NCBI GenBank assembly: GCA_934663885.1
Contig: CAKUKW010000074.1
Coordinates: 1-8,887 of the forward strand
DNA from: an uncultured Tidjanibacter sp.
Lineage (GTDB): Bacteria; Bacteroidota; Bacteroidia; Bacteroidales; Rikenellaceae
Direction: 5' to 3'
Length of the DNA stretch: 8,887 nt
In this document: one piece after another, positions 7,244 through 8,887 of the stretch
How the letters are laid out: every line of letters begins with the position of its first letter
Numbering within the stretch: position 1 is the stretch's first letter
Translations under genes and position numbers: made by a program
The notes under the pieces: model-generated
Databases searched by the model: none
Told to the model about the DNA's origin: nothing
Seen by the model: the letters and a program-made list of their open reading frames with translations, nothing else

Positions 7244-7328
7244 TATCTTTGCGGCAAAAGGATGCCGCTTAGACAGGATGCGCCTCTGACAAATTCAGGC
7301 AAGCTTGATTTGTCCATTCGGCTTTTAC
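7244..7328 (+). repeat. 85-bp tandem repeat, copy 1
   Basis: Copy 1 begins TATCTTTGCGGCAAAAGG and ends CGGCTTTTAC. It differs from copy 2 at three positions only. Inside are a 6-bp hairpin directly after the -7 element (GCGGCA with TGCCGC) and an inverted repeat GACAAAT / ATTTGTC around the palindrome CAAGCTTG. Its leading TATCTTTG has no -33 partner. Confidence 0.95.
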
Positions 7329-7357
7329 TATCTTTGCGGGAAAAGGGTGCCGCTTAG
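7262..7357 (+). CDS. candidate 31-codon leader ORF, copy 1
   Basis: An ATG 10 bases after the TATCTTTG of repeat copy 1 opens a short frame starting MPLRQDAPLTNSG. It runs through the copy 1/2 junction and stops at TAG 7355-7357. The first 25 residues equal those of the frame in copy 2 except at residue 10 (T here, A there). Because it is shared through a DNA duplication, the similarity alone does not prove that it is translated. Confidence 0.2.
   Translation: MPLRQDAPLTNSGKLDLSIRLLLSLREKGAA
7305..7336 (+). promoter_or_regulatory. promoter at the junction of repeat copies 1 and 2
   Basis: TATCTTTG (7329-7336) fits the -7 consensus. Upstream, TTGA (7305-7308) lies at a 20-base spacing and TTTG (7309-7312) at 16 bases; the former has the better spacing, the latter the better sequence. 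It points toward the acyltransferase gene. Confidence 0.5.
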
Positions 7358-7413
7358 ACAGGATGCGCCTCTGGCAAATTCAGGCAAGCTTGATTTGTCC
7401 ATTCGGCTTTTAC
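7329..7413 (+). repeat. 85-bp tandem repeat, copy 2
   Basis: Copy 2 directly abuts copy 1. The differences are C to G in the GCGGC after the -7 element, A to G that changes ATG to GTG at the start of the short ORF, and A to G in CTGACAAAT. The repeat is followed by a further 8 bases of the unit (TATCTTTG, 7414-7421) and then diverges. Confidence 0.95.
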
Positions 7414-7463
7414 TATCTTTGTCGGGATATACGTCCCATTTTAAACCCGATTTGCTAACTTGA
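7347..7463 (+). CDS. candidate 38-codon leader ORF, copy 2, overlapping the acyltransferase start
   Basis: A GTG 10 bases after the second TATCTTTG opens a frame starting MPLRQDAPLANSG and ending HFKPDLLT. Its TGA (7461-7463) overlaps the TTG start of the acyltransferase (7460-7462) as TTGA, the arrangement often seen in translational coupling. Translation is not shown; the frame also spans the third -7 element. Confidence 0.25.
   Translation: MPLRQDAPLANSGKLDLSIRLLLSLSGYTSHFKPDLLT
7390..7421 (+). promoter_or_regulatory. promoter proximal to the acyltransferase gene
   Basis: This is the same TTGA / TTTG plus TATCTTTG arrangement as at the repeat junction, 85 bases further on. The -7 element is 7414-7421; initiation near 7427 would leave a leader of about 33 nt before the TTG at 7460. 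Confidence 0.55.
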
Positions 7464-8887
7464 AGAAGAACACGGATAAGCGTCTTGTGACGAGCGACGA
7501 GGTTACGTTCGGATGGAAAGGAGCTGCAGGCAGGATCCTATCCCGTTTTATTATGTCCGTATTCGGTCTCAATAAAATCAATAAGCTGTATCAGGACACA
7601 TATTATAACGAAGACTATACAGCCGGTTTGCTGGAATACCTCGGCATAGCGTACGACCTTCCTGACAAAGACAGGGCCAACGTTCCCGCCGAAGGTCCAC
7701 TAATAGTTATATGTAACCATCCTACGGGCCCGATGGACGGTATAGCCATGATCAACGCCCTGCTCAGAGTCCGCGGCGACGTCAGGTTCATGAGCAATTA
7801 CCTGCTCGAGAGGATAGAGCCTTTCAGGAAATATATTTTCCTTGTCGATCCGTTCGACAGCAAGACAAGGTCGATGAACATGAAGGGGCTGAAGGATTGC
7901 ATGGCGCATGTTCGGGGGGGAGGCGCGCTGGTTATATTCCCTGCGGGAGAGGTGGCTACATGGCAGAAAGGTTTCCGCGACATAAAGGACAAGGAGTGGG
8001 AGCCCGCGGTAATGAGGTTCATACGGAAATGTGAAGTTCCCGTGCTTCCGGTCTACCTGGACGGCCGCAACAGCACCCTTTTCCGCCTCATGGGCAAGAT
8101 ACACCCGAGGCTCAGGACGGCGATGCTGCCTAACGAACTGCTTAATAAAAGGGGCAAAACATTGCGCATTAAGACGGGTACCCCGGTATATCCCCGCAAA
8201 GTCGAGGATCTTGACATTGCCAGATATTCCAACTACCTGAGGGCCAATGTGGAATACCTGGCCGAAAGCCTTGACGGCAAAAGTTTGACTAAAGCTCCCA
8301 GGCCAGTTCCGGATATGACTGGAATAGCCCCGCGTCCGTCGTCGTCAGATATGCTCGCCGAACTGGAATCGGTAAAGTCGGAATACATGCTTTTCGAAAC
8401 CGCAGAGCAGGCCCTTTATTGCGCTCCCACTTCCTCCATTCCTGTAATTATGACGGAGATAGGGCGTCTCAGGGAGATTACGTTCAGGCAGGTCGGCGAA
8501 GGCACGATGAAGGAGCTCGACATAGACGGGTTCGACGCGTATTACCACCAGCTTTTTCTTTGGGACAAGGCTGCGGGGGCTATAATCGGAGCTTACCGCA
8601 TGGGGTTCGGCGATGAAATAATCCCGAAATACGGGATAAAAGGATTCTACACCGATACGCTTTTCCGCTACGACGCGGAAATGGCTCCCGTGCTGGAAAA
8701 AAGCATAGAGCTGGGGCGCTCGTTCATAACCTCGGATTACCAGAAGAAACCGGGCTCGCTGATGATGCTGTGGAAGGGTATAGTTTACGTCCTTCTTAAA
8801 TACCGTCAGTTCCGTAATATGATAGGCCCCGTAACGATATCGGGCGACTTTTCGTCGGCGTCGAAAATGATAATCTCTACCTGGCTC
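7460..8887 (+). CDS. bifunctional PlsC-type/GNAT-type acyltransferase (OlsF-like), 3' end outside window
   Basis: The frame is open for 476 codons to the window edge. Residues about 75-250 form a PlsC-like lysophospholipid acyltransferase domain: VICNHPTGPMDG (84-94) is the acceptor-site motif in the spaced form H-x5-D typical of this subgroup, FPAGEVATW (160-168) is the second block, and VPVLPVYLDG (193-202) the last. After a linker (about 280-300, proline-rich), residues about 305 onward match the GNAT-like N-acyltransferase (OlsB/hemolysin-like) domain: VIMTEIGRLREITFRQVGEG, then DAYYHQLFLWD, IIGAYRMG, ELGRSFI, and LWKGIVYVLLKY. The two domains in one chain resemble OlsF, which makes ornithine lipids by N- and then O-acylation; Bacteroides glycine lipids use separate GlsB and GlsA proteins. 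The product is likely an N-acylated aminolipid of the envelope; which amino acid is unknown. I chose the TTG at 7460 because an in-frame TAA lies at 7442, no ATG occurs before 7553, and conserved N-terminal sequence precedes that ATG. Confidence 0.88.
   Translation, partial: MKKNTDKRLVTSDEVTFGWKGAAGRILSRFIMSVFGLNKINKLYQDTYYNEDYTAGLLEYLGIAYDLPDKDRANVPAEGPLIVICNHPTGPMDGIAMINALLRVRGDVRFMSNYLLERIEPFRKYIFLVDPFDSKTRSMNMKGLKDCMAHVRGGGALVIFPAGEVATWQKGFRDIKDKEWEPAVMRFIRKCEVPVLPVYLDGRNSTLFRLMGKIHPRLRTAMLPNELLNKRGKTLRIKTGTPVYPRKVEDLDIARYSNYLRANVEYLAESLDGKSLTKAPRPVPDMTGIAPRPSSSDMLAELESVKSEYMLFETAEQALYCAPTSSIPVIMTEIGRLREITFRQVGEGTMKELDIDGFDAYYHQLFLWDKAAGAIIGAYRMGFGDEIIPKYGIKGFYTDTLFRYDAEMAPVLEKSIELGRSFITSDYQKKPGSLMMLWKGIVYVLLKYRQFRNMIGPVTISGDFSSASKMIISTWL

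Noticed and set aside
6785..7357. Plus-strand 190-codon frame
   Set aside because: It is antisense to the EamA gene for most of its length; only its last 31 codons, inside the repeat, are worth separate notice.
7244..7421. CRISPR-like repeat structure
   Set aside because: The two 85-bp copies abut with no spacers, and no cas genes are present.

Overview
The window looks like a chromosomal segment of a Bacteroidota bacterium, most likely order Bacteroidales. The reasons are: promoters of the Bacteroides type (TTTG, about 20 bases, TAnnTTTG) before several genes, best seen before a tRNA-Asn gene; no Shine-Dalgarno motifs before start codons; a DUF1573 protein; and a fused PlsC-type/GNAT-type acyltransferase. 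Genus cannot be fixed from sequence alone.

Layout. Bases 1-1110 are low in recognisable genes: the tail of an unknown gene (1-99), a 79-residue orphan (137-376), a 380-base stretch holding a 16-bp-arm hairpin (622-660), and a decayed grpB-family gene with two internal deletions and an in-frame stop (760-1110). A tRNA-Asn gene follows on the minus strand (1210-1283), with a strong terminator and a textbook promoter; its 3' end points at the decayed region. A secreted DUF1573 protein (1552-2652, +) faces an apparent minus-strand operon uvrB-gtrA (5224-2667) whose genes overlap by ATGA. Divergent from uvrB is an exported metallo-beta-lactamase-fold hydrolase (5343-6233, +), which overlaps tail-to-tail with an EamA/DMT transporter (7126-6200, -). 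Divergent from that, after a regulatory region with two tandem 85-bp repeats, is a large acyltransferase (7460 to beyond 8887, +), probably for an ornithine- or glycine-type aminolipid.

How the genes work together. There is no single pathway: this is mostly a housekeeping neighbourhood (DNA repair, tRNA, envelope proteins, membrane lipid) next to a small decayed accessory patch. I found no defence system, CRISPR array, intact insertion sequence or complete biosynthetic cluster. The most unusual part is 7244-7463. There an 85-bp unit carrying a TAnnTTTG promoter and the start of a short reading frame is duplicated in tandem, and the second short frame ends in a TTGA overlap with the TTG start of the acyltransferase. 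This could be a leader-peptide or promoter-duplication control region, but it is unproven.
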